The notes beneath the pieces are model-generated. The model was not told the DNA's origin and made no database searches. It worked only from the letters and a program-made list of their open reading frames with translations. Shown here piece by piece: positions 35,065-45,500 of a DNA stretch of 64,000 bases. Both the position numbers and the translations under genes were made by a program. This DNA comes from Glaciecola flavus (GTDB lineage: Bacteria > Pseudomonadota > Gammaproteobacteria > Enterobacterales > Alteromonadaceae): positions 1 through 64,000 of the forward strand of contig NZ_JBHRSW010000043.1 in NCBI RefSeq assembly GCF_042646125.1, given 5' to 3'. Each line of letters opens with the position of its first letter. Position 1 is the first letter of the stretch.

Positions 35065-35871
35065 ATGCATACTTCAATCGACGAATTGTTTGCAGGTCTA
35101 TGGCAAGACTACGTGTCAATCACGCCATCGGCTCATGCTATTCACCACTTGCTCAGTGAAAAAACAGGTAATAAAGTTATAGTTAATGACCACATTGCGC
35201 TCAGGACCTTTAATCACCCAAAAGTTGAGCTAGGCGTATTAGCTAAGCATTTTGAAACGCTTGGGTATGAAGCCAAAGGCGAGTATGACTTTAAAGCCAA
35301 AAAGCTCAATGCAAAGCACTTTGAGCATAAAGACCTAACAAAACCCAAAGTATTTATTAGTGAGCTTAAAGTAGAAGAGCTTTCGAATAACGCACAACAA
35401 GTGATTGAAAAAATAGTTTTGCAAATCTCTGCTGACGCTACATCCACAGATACCTTTTTGTATTCTGGTCGTCATTGGCAGGTTTCAAGCACTGAGTACC
35501 AAAACTTACTTGAAGAATCGGAGTATGCTGCTTGGTTGGCTGCTTGGGGTTTTCGTGCCAACCACTTTACCGTAAGCGTAAATCATTTAAAAAACGTAAG
35601 AAACCTACAAGAAGTGAATCAACTTCTAAAAGAAGCTGGTTATACGCTTAACACTGCGGGAGGCGAGATTAAAGGTGGAAGAGACGTCTGTTTGGCACAA
35701 TCTTCAACCATGGCAGACAAAGCTTCTGTTGATTTTAGTGATCAAAGCCTAGATATTCCGAGTTGTTTTTATGAATTTGCAGAGCGTTTCCCACTTGCAA
35801 ATGGAGAAATTTACCAAGGTTTTGTCGCGGCATCAGCAGATAAAATCTTCGAAAGCACACATACCTCCTAA
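35065..35871 (+). CDS. DUF1338 protein (2-oxoadipate dioxygenase/decarboxylase-like)
   Basis: This 268-residue member of the DUF1338/HglS-like family belongs to the vicinal-oxygen-chelate fold of Fe(II)-dependent dioxygenases. Characterised members convert 2-oxoadipate to 2-hydroxyglutarate in lysine catabolism. The conserved metal-site segments are visible: HIALRTFNHPKVEL near residue 43 and WGFRANHFTVSVNHL near residue 165. The gene follows astD behind a hairpin, with its own AAAGGAAC ribosome-binding site, an arrangement shared with other Alteromonadales. Whether it acts on an arginine- or lysine-derived 2-oxoacid here is inference. Confidence 0.82.
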   Translation: MHTSIDELFAGLWQDYVSITPSAHAIHHLLSEKTGNKVIVNDHIALRTFNHPKVELGVLAKHFETLGYEAKGEYDFKAKKLNAKHFEHKDLTKPKVFISELKVEELSNNAQQVIEKIVLQISADATSTDTFLYSGRHWQVSSTEYQNLLEESEYAAWLAAWGFRANHFTVSVNHLKNVRNLQEVNQLLKEAGYTLNTAGGEIKGGRDVCLAQSSTMADKASVDFSDQSLDIPSCFYEFAERFPLANGEIYQGFVAASADKIFESTHTS

Positions 35872-35925
35872 ATAATTCGCCGCGAATGATAGTCCAGCGC
35901 GAGTTAGGTTTGCTATGGCGTATTA

Positions 35926-35951
35926 TTGCCAGCCCTAAAACGAGCTGGCAA
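35926..35951. terminator. hairpin between convergent DUF1338 gene and parC
   Basis: TTGCCAGC (35926-35933) and GCTGGCAA (35944-35951) form an 8-bp stem directly behind the parC stop codon. Neither side has a good U-run, so it would be a weak terminator for either gene. Confidence 0.45.
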
Positions 35952-35953
35952 AC

Positions 35954-38245
35954 TTAATCTTCATGTACATCATTGGCTTCAACCACTTGTTCTGGCAAGA
36001 CAATTTCAATCTCATCAACACGTTGCAAGCCTCTAGGGAGTTTGTTTCCTCGTCGCCCTCTTTCCCCTTGATAGTGAACTAAGTCGCTGGGAGACAGGGT
36101 CATTCCCCGTTTACCGGCGATAATTTTTAAGCTGGCTTCCGCGGGTACAACACTCAATTGCGTTAAATACTCTTCTCGTGTCTTCGCTTTTGCCGAAGGT
36201 ATATTCATTAACTTGTTACCTTTTCCTTTGCCCAGTGCCGGTAAATCTTTTAATGGGAAAAGCAACATTCTGCCTTGGTTAGAAATACTCAAACACCAAT
36301 CAGACTCAATGTCATAAGTCAGTTGAGGATTCATTACCTTTGCGCCAACCGGCAAGGATACAAAGGCTTTACCCGCCTTATTTTTAGTCAACATATCAGA
36401 AAATTTACCGACAAACCCATAACCAGCATCCGAGCCAATCAAGTAACGCTGGTTTTCATCCCCCATAATCACGTACTCTGCATTTTCGCCAGCAACTAAA
36501 CTAAATCGCCCTGTAATTGGCTCTCCTTGGCTACGAGCAGAAGGCAAGCTGTGGGCATCACACGAAAACGTTCTTCCAGAAGAGTCTAAAAATACAACAG
36601 GCTGATTACTGCGCCCTTTTGCACTGTGTAAATAGGTATCGCCAGACTTATAACTTAGGTTTGGCGCATCAATGTCATGCCCTTTCGCACACCGTGCCCA
36701 ACCTTTCTCTGAGAGCACAACAGTAACGGGTTCGGACGGCACAAGCTCTTTCTCGCTTAGTGCTTTTGCTTCGCCTCTTGCGACAATTGGGCTTCTGCGT
36801 TCGTCTCCGTATTTCTCGGCATCAGCTAATATTTCTTTTTTGATCAGTGTTTTTAAGCGTCGGTCAGAGCCCAATAACAACTGCAGAGAATCTCGCTCTT
36901 TGGCAAGCTCATCTTGCTCACCTTTGATCTTGATTTCTTCCAACTTTGCCAATTGGCGTAGTTTTAACTCCAGTATAGCTTCAGCTTGCTTGTCACTTAA
37001 GCCAAAGCGCAACATGAGCTCTTTTTTGGGCTCTTCTTCATGTCGAATAATGGCAATCACTTCATCGATATTGAGAAAAGCGACCAGCAAACCATCAAGA
37101 ATATGTAGCCTAGCCAATACCTTGTCTAATCGATACTGTAGGCGTCGCGTCACCGTATCTTTGCGATAAGTCAGCCACTCAGACAAAATAGTCAATAAAT
37201 TTTTAACTTGTGGCCTAGCGTCTAATCCGATCATGTTTAAGTTGACGCGATAGCTTTTTTCTAAATCAGTCGTCGCAAATAAGTGTTGCATGAGCTGTTC
37301 GACGTCGACTCGATTAGAGCGCGGCGTAATCACTAAGCGAGTTGGGTTTTCATGATCAGATTCATCTCTAAAATCACTGACAAAGGGCAATTTTTTTGCC
37401 TGCGTCTGCGCACCAATCTGCTGCAATATTTTTGCACCGGACGCTTGATGTGGCAAAGCAGTAATAACTACCTCTCCATTCTCTTCATGAAATACAGCAC
37501 GCATTTTCAAACTACCGCGACCGCTTTCATAGATTTTCTGGATTTCTTCTTTCGGTGTGATGATTTCTGCTTCCGTGGGGAAATCAGGCCCCTGAACAAA
37601 CTCGAACAAGTCATCTAAACTTGCCTTAGGGTTATCCAGCAAATGCGCGCAAGCATTAGCAAGTTCTCTCACATTGTGAGGCGGAATGTCCGTCGCCATA
37701 CCCACAGCTATACCAGTGATACCGTTAAGCAAAATATGAGGCAATCTAGCGGGTAATACTTTTGGCTCATTCAATGTGCCATCAAAATTGGGGGCCCAGT
37801 CGACCGTTCCTTGTCCTAATTCAGTCAGTAATACCTCTGAAAATTTAGACAACCGAGCCTCAGTGTAACGCATAGCAGCGAAAGATTTAGGGTCATCAGG
37901 CGCTCCCCAGTTTCCCTGTCCATCGACTAAGGGATAGCGATATGAAAACGGTTGTGCCATTAGCACCATCGCTTCATAGCAAGCAGAATCCCCGTGGGGG
38001 TGGAATTTACCCAAGACATCGCCGACAGTACGCGCTGATTTTTTGTATTTGGCACTAGCACTCAAACCCAAATCAGACATGGCATATACAATACGCCGTT
38101 GTACCGGCTTTAAACCATCCCCAATATGAGGAAGTGCGCGATCCATGATCACGTACATCGAATAATTTAAATATGCATCTTCGGTAAAGCGTCCAAGTGA
38201 AACTTGCTCAACGCCATCGCTGTTTATTGTAATATCGTTATTCAT
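35954..38245 (-). CDS. parC: DNA topoisomerase IV subunit A
   Basis: ParC is the breakage-reunion subunit of topoisomerase IV, which decatenates daughter chromosomes. The 763-residue protein has the conserved ALPHIGDGLKPVQRR, FHPHGDSACYEAMV and the catalytic tyrosine in AAMRYTEARLS (Y127). The quinolone-resistance positions correspond to Ser87 and Glu91 (E. coli S80/E84) and are wild type. The C-terminal beta-pinwheel domain contains QGRMLLFPLKDLPALGKGKGNK. parE is not adjacent in this window. It is divergent from the hybrid kinase gene. Confidence 0.97.
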   Translation of the reverse strand: MNNDITINSDGVEQVSLGRFTEDAYLNYSMYVIMDRALPHIGDGLKPVQRRIVYAMSDLGLSASAKYKKSARTVGDVLGKFHPHGDSACYEAMVLMAQPFSYRYPLVDGQGNWGAPDDPKSFAAMRYTEARLSKFSEVLLTELGQGTVDWAPNFDGTLNEPKVLPARLPHILLNGITGIAVGMATDIPPHNVRELANACAHLLDNPKASLDDLFEFVQGPDFPTEAEIITPKEEIQKIYESGRGSLKMRAVFHEENGEVVITALPHQASGAKILQQIGAQTQAKKLPFVSDFRDESDHENPTRLVITPRSNRVDVEQLMQHLFATTDLEKSYRVNLNMIGLDARPQVKNLLTILSEWLTYRKDTVTRRLQYRLDKVLARLHILDGLLVAFLNIDEVIAIIRHEEEPKKELMLRFGLSDKQAEAILELKLRQLAKLEEIKIKGEQDELAKERDSLQLLLGSDRRLKTLIKKEILADAEKYGDERRSPIVARGEAKALSEKELVPSEPVTVVLSEKGWARCAKGHDIDAPNLSYKSGDTYLHSAKGRSNQPVVFLDSSGRTFSCDAHSLPSARSQGEPITGRFSLVAGENAEYVIMGDENQRYLIGSDAGYGFVGKFSDMLTKNKAGKAFVSLPVGAKVMNPQLTYDIESDWCLSISNQGRMLLFPLKDLPALGKGKGNKLMNIPSAKAKTREEYLTQLSVVPAEASLKIIAGKRGMTLSPSDLVHYQGERGRRGNKLPRGLQRVDEIEIVLPEQVVEANDVHED

Positions 38246-38350
38246 GAACTAGGGCTACTTTAATTCCAACTTGAGCTGTATACATCTTGTTGTATACCCA
38301 CTATATTAACTCACATAGTATCTTAATTTATTTAAAAGCTTAACGTTCCT

Positions 38351-41300
38351 TTGCGTATTTTAGTGTGTAAATTCATAGTATTGCTCTCATTTACCTTTTT
38401 TTTTGAAAAAGGCGAAGCAGCAGATCCTGAAAAACACATTTATCTGAGTTATAATACCGAGCACGAAGAAATTACTTCAAAAATGCTGGCTCAAGAGTGG
38501 CGTAGCGAAAATGTAAGCGCTACAAACTATATTTACAATCGACAACTGCTGCCGGTCATTGACGCCTCTCACGCACATTTTGGATTTCAAGAACGCGGTT
38601 TATGGCTACATGCAAATATCAGCAATTTATCGTCAAATACTAAATGGATTGTCAGCTTGCGTGGCTCTCAAATTCAGGATGCGCGATTTTTTTTGTACGA
38701 GAACAACAAAGCGCTTGTCAATGTCACCGATGGTAACACCAACAAAAGCAGCTCATACAGTTTCCCAACTTTCCCCATTTCCTTAGAAACCAATAAAACT
38801 TACGATATCTATATATACGTATTATCCTCTAGCCTTTCCACACGTATTCCCGTTTATATATCGCAAGCAAGCCAACACAAGACTATTAATCACTTAGACT
38901 TTTTATTGTGGGGCGTTTTTTACGGCGCCATGTTTATACTCGCCGGCTATGCAACATTTTACTCGCTGAGTAACCCCAGTATCAACAACGTACTGTTTCT
39001 CTTTCATATCGCGTTGATTTTAGCTCTGCAGTTACTGTGGAGTGGTCACAGTGTCATTTTACCTAATCATTTTTATCTACTTCAATCATTAGTAAAAATC
39101 GAAGAGTTATTTTTGCTTATCAGCATGAGTTGTACCGTATTTAGTTTAAAGCTTTTACCCAAAAAAAATTATAGATATGAGCTAAACTATGTCTTGAAGG
39201 CAAATTTATTCATAACCGCCGTCATTCTCATTCTTTTGGTGAGTGACAGTATCACACCCGCTTTAAGATTATGGCTTTCTGTAGGAGCAGTCGTATTAAG
39301 TATCGCCAGTAATACTTGGATAGTATCCTCTTCACTTGTTCGATCTTATGCGCCTGCAAAGCCACTTTTGGTAGCGTGGTGCGTGTGTATCTTGGCGGTA
39401 GCCGCATATTCTGCATACTATGCTGGTTGGCTTCCGACCTCGACATTTGGTACACAAATTTATCAGGCCATCCTCGTTTTTCAAGCTTGTGCGTTCTTAT
39501 ATGCCATCGTCGATAAAAACCAATACGAGTTAAAGTTAGAAGCCACACAAGCAAAAGCAGATGCTGAAAACAACTTCTTAATTATTGAAGAACAAAATGT
39601 GCATCTCGATATTTCTCGAAAAAAAGCGGAAAAAGCTAACGAAGTCAAATCCCAATTCTTAGCAAACATGTCACACGAAATTAGAACGCCTCTTAACGCT
39701 ATCGTGGGATTTAGCAAAGAACTGGAAAACCGAAGCAATCCATCGGAGAGTGACGAACACGTAAAAATAATTAACTCCTCTGCCAACGACCTGTTAACTA
39801 TCGTTAACGACATACTTGATTTTTCAAAAATGGAAGCGGGTCAATTAAGCTTGAATGAACGGCCATTTTCTCCCAAGGAGTTGTTTGAAGATATTGCCGC
39901 AACAATGTCGAAAACCGCGCATTTAAAACAACTTGAATTTTTGTATGAAGTAGAAGCCACACCACCTCGGCTTATTGGAGACGCATTTAAAGTTAAACAG
40001 CTGATTACCAACTTAATTAGTAATGCATTGAAGTTTACCAACTACGGTTTCGTCGGATTAAAAGTACAAACGCTTTCAGAAAGCAGTAAATCTGCCAAGT
40101 TACAGATCCAAGTTTCGGATTCAGGCATTGGTATCAACGAAGACGATATCCATAAAATTTTTAAAGCATTCCATCAGCTAGACGATGACTTGAACCGCTC
40201 TTATCAGGGCACGGGTCTTGGCTTAGTCATTTGCCAAGAATTGGCGCATCTGATGGACGGCAATATAGAGGTAAGTAGCGTGCCCGCCGAAGGCTCAAAT
40301 TTTACCGTTACTCTGCCATTTAAAATAGAAGAAGGATCAAATGACAATATACATGTCGTCCCTTTCGCCAACAAACAAGCTGTTGTTGTCGATACCTGGG
40401 GGGCTTCACGAAGAGCTATCGTCAAACAACTAATGCAGGCTGGATTCGAAGTGTCTTCTTACGAATCGTTAAGCATCGCAACACAATTTATTCATTCAGA
40501 TACTTTTGTATTTTTAAGCTTACCCCAAAAACATATGAATTATCGCGCAAAATGGATGAATATATTAAGTAAGGTTAAGCCTGTAGCCATTGTCTTGCTC
40601 TACTCGGGACCGGTACCCAACTCCCAATTGTTGGGGCATGTGAATACTCTACCTTACATGTTGAGACTGCCACTCACCGACAGAAAGTTAGATATATTGC
40701 AAGGACCATCCTCAAAAACTCACAAGTCTGCATCCGCTCCAAGTGTGTTTAATTTACCTCCAATTAGAATGCTTGCCGTAGACGATATGGAACTCAATTT
40801 AAGGCTAATCGAAACTTGGCTTAAGAATTCTCCAGTTACTTTAGACTTGGCCTATGACGGCCCTTCTGCGATAAAAAAATGTGAGCAAATTGAATATGAC
40901 CTCATTTTAATGGACATTCAAATGCCTGACATGGATGGCATCGAAACAAGCAAACATATTCGAAAAACGACATACAATATCGGTACGCCTATTGTTGCAG
41001 TTACTGCGCACGCGTTAAGTGAAGAAAAAGAGAATTTTCTAAATAGTGGTTTAGATGATTTTCTTTCTAAGCCGATTAAAATTAATCAGTTGATCAAAGT
41101 AGTTAACCTTTGGTGTGAGGCTGACGCGGGTATTCAAAACGGGAGTGAAAACAAGGACGCTGCGATATGTAATTTAACAATGGAGACAATCGATTGGCAG
41201 CTGTGTATTGCTCGCTCTAACAACAGCGAAAGTTTGGCCATATCTTTTATGGACGATTTTGTGGAGTACCTGAAACAAGTACTAAGTAATATCGATCCGC

Positions 41301-41527
41301 TTTTAAACAAAAATGACCATCAAAGCTTACTTGCAAATGTGCATAAACTGCATGGCGTATGCTGCTATACAGGTGTCCCCAAATTGCAGAGCTTTTGCCA
41401 CAACTTAGAAGTTAAACTGAAGGAAGCAACTAAAGAAAGCTACGATGAAGAGTTAGCTCAAGTGATACTGGAGATACAACTTATTCTCAACCAATGGCCA
41501 AAGCGCAAAGCGAGGATTTACAAGTAA
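38351..41527 (+). CDS. BarA-like hybrid histidine kinase with 7TM sensor
   Basis: This 1058-residue phosphorelay kinase has a signal peptide, a periplasmic 7TMR-DISMED2-like domain (about 30-165) and a seven-helix 7TMR-DISM region (about 180-390). A short coiled coil leads to HisKA with FLANMSHEIRTPLNA (His442), and the ATPase follows (DSGIGINEDDIHKIF, GTGLGLVICQELA). A degenerate receiver-like segment (about 670-780) precedes an intact receiver (LILMDIQMPDMDG, Asp855) and an Hpt domain (VHKLHGVCCYTG, His998). The HKLHG..CYTG Hpt signature is that of BarA, but the sensor differs from E. coli BarA. The start is TTG 38351 or GTG 38363; neither has a clear ribosome-binding site. Confidence 0.88.
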   Translation: MRILVCKFIVLLSFTFFFEKGEAADPEKHIYLSYNTEHEEITSKMLAQEWRSENVSATNYIYNRQLLPVIDASHAHFGFQERGLWLHANISNLSSNTKWIVSLRGSQIQDARFFLYENNKALVNVTDGNTNKSSSYSFPTFPISLETNKTYDIYIYVLSSSLSTRIPVYISQASQHKTINHLDFLLWGVFYGAMFILAGYATFYSLSNPSINNVLFLFHIALILALQLLWSGHSVILPNHFYLLQSLVKIEELFLLISMSCTVFSLKLLPKKNYRYELNYVLKANLFITAVILILLVSDSITPALRLWLSVGAVVLSIASNTWIVSSSLVRSYAPAKPLLVAWCVCILAVAAYSAYYAGWLPTSTFGTQIYQAILVFQACAFLYAIVDKNQYELKLEATQAKADAENNFLIIEEQNVHLDISRKKAEKANEVKSQFLANMSHEIRTPLNAIVGFSKELENRSNPSESDEHVKIINSSANDLLTIVNDILDFSKMEAGQLSLNERPFSPKELFEDIAATMSKTAHLKQLEFLYEVEATPPRLIGDAFKVKQLITNLISNALKFTNYGFVGLKVQTLSESSKSAKLQIQVSDSGIGINEDDIHKIFKAFHQLDDDLNRSYQGTGLGLVICQELAHLMDGNIEVSSVPAEGSNFTVTLPFKIEEGSNDNIHVVPFANKQAVVVDTWGASRRAIVKQLMQAGFEVSSYESLSIATQFIHSDTFVFLSLPQKHMNYRAKWMNILSKVKPVAIVLLYSGPVPNSQLLGHVNTLPYMLRLPLTDRKLDILQGPSSKTHKSASAPSVFNLPPIRMLAVDDMELNLRLIETWLKNSPVTLDLAYDGPSAIKKCEQIEYDLILMDIQMPDMDGIETSKHIRKTTYNIGTPIVAVTAHALSEEKENFLNSGLDDFLSKPIKINQLIKVVNLWCEADAGIQNGSENKDAAICNLTMETIDWQLCIARSNNSESLAISFMDDFVEYLKQVLSNIDPLLNKNDHQSLLANVHKLHGVCCYTGVPKLQSFCHNLEVKLKEATKESYDEELAQVILEIQLILNQWPKRKARIYK

Positions 41528-41539
41528 ATTAGATTGTAT

Positions 41540-41659
41540 TGCCTGAATATCGGGGCGGAATGCCAAAGCAAAGCCTAAAAGGCATGGATGCCTTTTGGGA
41601 GTCCCCATGGATGGGCTTGCGGCGACTTTGTTTTGGCATTCCGCCCCGATATTCAGGCA
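41540..41659. repeat. 120-bp palindromic element with nested hairpins
   Basis: The outer arms 41540-41573 and 41626-41659 are reverse complements over 34 bases with one mismatch. The 52-base centre contains two further small hairpins, CCTAAAAGGCAT/ATGCCTTTTGGG and CCCAT/ATGGG, so the whole can fold into a three-way, clover-like structure. It fills the gap between the hybrid kinase and DUF2982 genes, which converge on it. Part of the arm resembles the hairpin at 519-561. Confidence 0.8.
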
Positions 41660-41676
41660 GTAAAATCTAACTTACC

Positions 41677-42366
41677 TTATTGCTGCTTAATTCTTGCCTC
41701 CTGACATTGTCTCAACAACGAAATAAAGGCTTGAGGGCTTCTGTCAAGTTCGTTTGCAGATATAAAAATATCATAACCAAGGCCTTCTTGTAGTCTTCGC
41801 ATACGGTTGGCAAACATAGCTAAAATACCATTAATCGTTTTGCCACTTTTCATTTTAAATCGGGTATCTTCGATTAAATCATCTCCGTAACACTTTCCTT
41901 CTGCGCAACGACTTGCATTAATCTGCGTCACCAAAGGACGTTGCTCCATCAACAAGTGCGTAATTAAACGAGGAGAGATAGTGTTAAGCACTTGTTCAGG
42001 ATCTTTTAAACGAAAACCTATCATCTCTAATTCCACTTGCGACAACCCTTTGTGTACACGCGGTACATCAACGCGTTGTATGTTGTCCCAAGATATTTCC
42101 CAAACACCACGACGATGAAAATAGACGAGTGAATCTCGAGTAATTGACAAACTATATTTAGGCTCTCGAAGCTTAAAAAAGCCCATAACTACGCCGACAA
42201 TACCAGCCGCCATCACTAAAATTCCAGCAAAAAAGAAGATGTCTGGCAAAAATATACACGTTGCCAAACCGATAAAAAACAAAGCACTACCTATTAAACA
42301 ACTCATCATGCCGTTATTGGCAGAAGAAGCTCGAATGAGAATTTCATCACTTTTCTGAGACGTCAC
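41677..42366 (-). CDS. DUF2982 membrane protein
   Basis: This 229-residue protein has two adjacent transmembrane helices (about 22-36 and 40-62), followed by a PH-like segment (PKYSLSITRDSLVYFHRRGVWEISWDNIQRVDVPR) and a polar C-terminal region. The pattern fits DUF2982, a family of marine gammaproteobacteria of unknown function. It is transcribed alone on the minus strand. The 174-base gap to the RND permease gene holds no recognisable feature. Confidence 0.75.
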   Translation of the reverse strand: MTSQKSDEILIRASSANNGMMSCLIGSALFFIGLATCIFLPDIFFFAGILVMAAGIVGVVMGFFKLREPKYSLSITRDSLVYFHRRGVWEISWDNIQRVDVPRVHKGLSQVELEMIGFRLKDPEQVLNTISPRLITHLLMEQRPLVTQINASRCAEGKCYGDDLIEDTRFKMKSGKTINGILAMFANRMRRLQEGLGYDIFISANELDRSPQAFISLLRQCQEARIKQQ

Positions 42367-42540
42367 AGCACGCTCACCATAATGTTCACCAGATTTACGT
42401 AAATCATTGCCAAATATAAAAATATAAAATTAACATGAGTAGCCCCCATATTATAATATACCGAGTACGTCGACAAAAAGCGCAATTGGTGTTCCACCAA
42501 TTAAGGAAATGTTGCAATAAGCCCTTCAAATTGTGTTTAT

Positions 42541-45500
42541 CTACAAAGCCTCTTTATTGCGCAAATTATGCATGATTCGCCGACGTTTTTCACGTAGTCG
42601 ACACAACAAACAAATCAATGTTGGCGTGAAAAAAAGCGAAAGTATGACAGAAAAGCCAACCCCTCCAGCCAACACAACCGCTAATGGTGGCCAAAAAGAT
42701 CCTTCGCTGAACAGTAACAAAGGAATCAAGCCACCCACAGTCGTAAAAGTAGTAGAAAGAATGTGACGACTACAACCCATTACTTCTTCGACAAGCGCAT
42801 GTATTTCCCCTCTCATCGCTTCGTGATTACTGGCAATTGCGGCAATAACAACGATAGACCCATTGATCGCCACCCCAATCAGACCCGCACTACCTAATAA
42901 AGGGTTAAATCCGAATGGAAGACCCGATAACCACAGACTGAAAAAACCTAGGCCGACTGACAAAATAGCGACCAAGCCAATAACAATCGCAAAACGTACA
43001 CTTGAAAAACTAAGTATTAGGGACGTAATCATCATTACCAATAAGACCGGTGCGTAGGTAGCTAGTTTTCCCAGAGCTTGTGCTTGTTCATCTGCGTCCC
43101 CCGCCATTTTTAGCCTGTAACCATCTGGCAAAACAAAGCCATTCTGCTTAAGTTTATCCCTGAGCGCTTCACTTGCAGAAACTGCAGGTATATCAGGAAG
43201 TAAATAGGCGGTTACCCGATTGAGTCGCTCTCCATTTAAGCGAGTAATAGCACTTGTGCTTGGTACTAATTGCCAATCCCCCAACGCAGCAAGGCTAGAA
43301 TCGGTATCCCCCAGCACGGGCAAACTTGTTGTTAGTTGCGGACTGGCTCGTGTTATATCGCCGACTCTCACCACAATTGGCAGTTCTTCCGTGTCTTCGA
43401 GCACAGAGCCACTGCGCGAACCTGCAAGTAAATTTTGCAGTTGTAAGGCAATATCCCTTAAAGTCAGGTGATTCAAAAGCGATGCACTTTCGTCTACAGA
43501 CAGGGCAATTTCAGCCTCACTTTGATCGATGGAGCTTATCGAATTGCTTATGCCATCTATTTGCGTCATGGCTAGTCGCACTTCTTCACCTAAACGAGTG
43601 AGCACTTCAATGTCAGGCCCAAAAATATCGACCTCTATCGGTGCTTTTATTGGAGGACCTTGGCCAAATTTCCGCACAACAACTTTGACCTCAGGAAAAG
43701 CATCTTGTAATTCATACTGAAGTGTTGTTATCAAGCTACTGGCTTGTTCCACTGAATCAGCTGTCACCACAGCATTGGCAAATTCAGGGCTGTTATCTCG
43801 ATTCATAATTTGGTTGTAGTAGACAGAAGGTGTTGACCCACCTACTAACCAGCTTACTTGTGCCACACCATTTTTTTTCCGAATGTAGTCATCTATGCTG
43901 AGTGTTTTCGAAAAGGTGTGTTGAATGCTACTACCCACCGGATTAAATATGTAAATCTCAAATTGATCGCGGTCTGCACTGGGAAAGAACACATTGTCCA
44001 AACGCGACGACAAACCAAAGCCACTAAAACAAAAAACAGTAATAAGTGGCAAAACGATCATTGGTCGAGCGACAGCAACAGTCAGCAGCTTACGTAAATA
44101 TGCGGATATATCCGGCATCTGTATCCCTTGCTGATACCACTTTGTTTCTGCCTCTGTATTTCGAGGTAAAAATCGTGCAGCAAGAGCCGCAATAATCGTA
44201 AGTGAAATACTGAGCGAAGCAATTAACGCCATAACAACACTGATTGCAATAGGCCCAATGAAGTCACCAATATTGCCGTTCAATAAGAAAATCGGCATAA
44301 ACCCCAATATCGTAGTAAGTGTCGAAGCAAGTAAGGGGGAAAATAAGTGTTTAATACTCTTTTCCAATACTTCAAGGCGCGAGAACGACGGTTTAAGTAA
44401 GTTGATTCTAATCTCATCAGTGATGACGATTGCGTTGTCTATCAAAAGACCAATTGCAATGATAACGCCGAATATAGACATTTGATGGATTTGTTGGTTG
44501 AGCAGACTCAGTGAAAAAAACGTAAACGCCGCACATAAAGGTAAGGCTAGACCGACAATCCAAGCCGCTTTTAACCCCATAAAAAACAAGATTACTGTCA
44601 TGACGACCGCACAGCCCATAAGGAGATTATTGGTTAGTTCATTTAAACGTGCTTCTGTGTATTTGTTCTGCTCAAAAACTATCTGAGCGCTCACACTCCC
44701 TTGAAACCTATGATTAAACTCGTCCATGACTGTTTTTATATTTTCAGTCCAAGTATCGACTCGAATAGACGGCTGCATTCTGACGGCTACAAAAATTGTG
44801 CGTTGTCCATTCAGAATGGCAATATCTTTTTCTGGTTGTTGAGCTTGCTGTGATACCTGAGCAATATCCCCTAAGCGAAGATAACTGTTTTCTGCAGCCA
44901 GAATGGGAATATTGGCGACCAGCGCTGCCGAAGACAAGGGTTCATCAACTTGAAATCTTATGTTTTTTTCGACACCAATTAAGGTTCCGGCTGGAAGTTT
45001 GGGATCTGCACTTTGCACACGTTGGCTAATATCTTGAATCGTCAAACCCGCATCGACCAATGAGTAAGAATCAATCGTCACTGTTATTTGGTCTTCAGGC
45101 GCGCCATAAATTCTGACAAGCTCGGTACCATTTACGTTTCTCAGGCGATCTGCAATTTCGTCTGCCAAACGACCTTGCAAGGATAGGTTTGGTGTATGTC
45201 CGGTTGCGGCATTCATTGCAAGCAAGATTGTAAAAGCAGCCGCACCGCGTTTGTCTTCTAAAACTGGCGTCTGCGCACCTTGTGGAAACCTCTTTGCTGC
45301 ATCATCAATGGCATCTCTTATTTTTGCAAAAATCTGTTGATTGACACTGGCGTCTGTCCAATCTTGTAGTTCGATTGCAATAGCAGAAAAACCCGCTTTT
45401 GAGCTCGAATCAAGCTTTTTAATTTCGTGTAATTGCCGTAATTCGTCTTCGAGCACATCGGTAACCAAGGCTTCAACGCGCTCCGCCGAAGCACCGGGAA

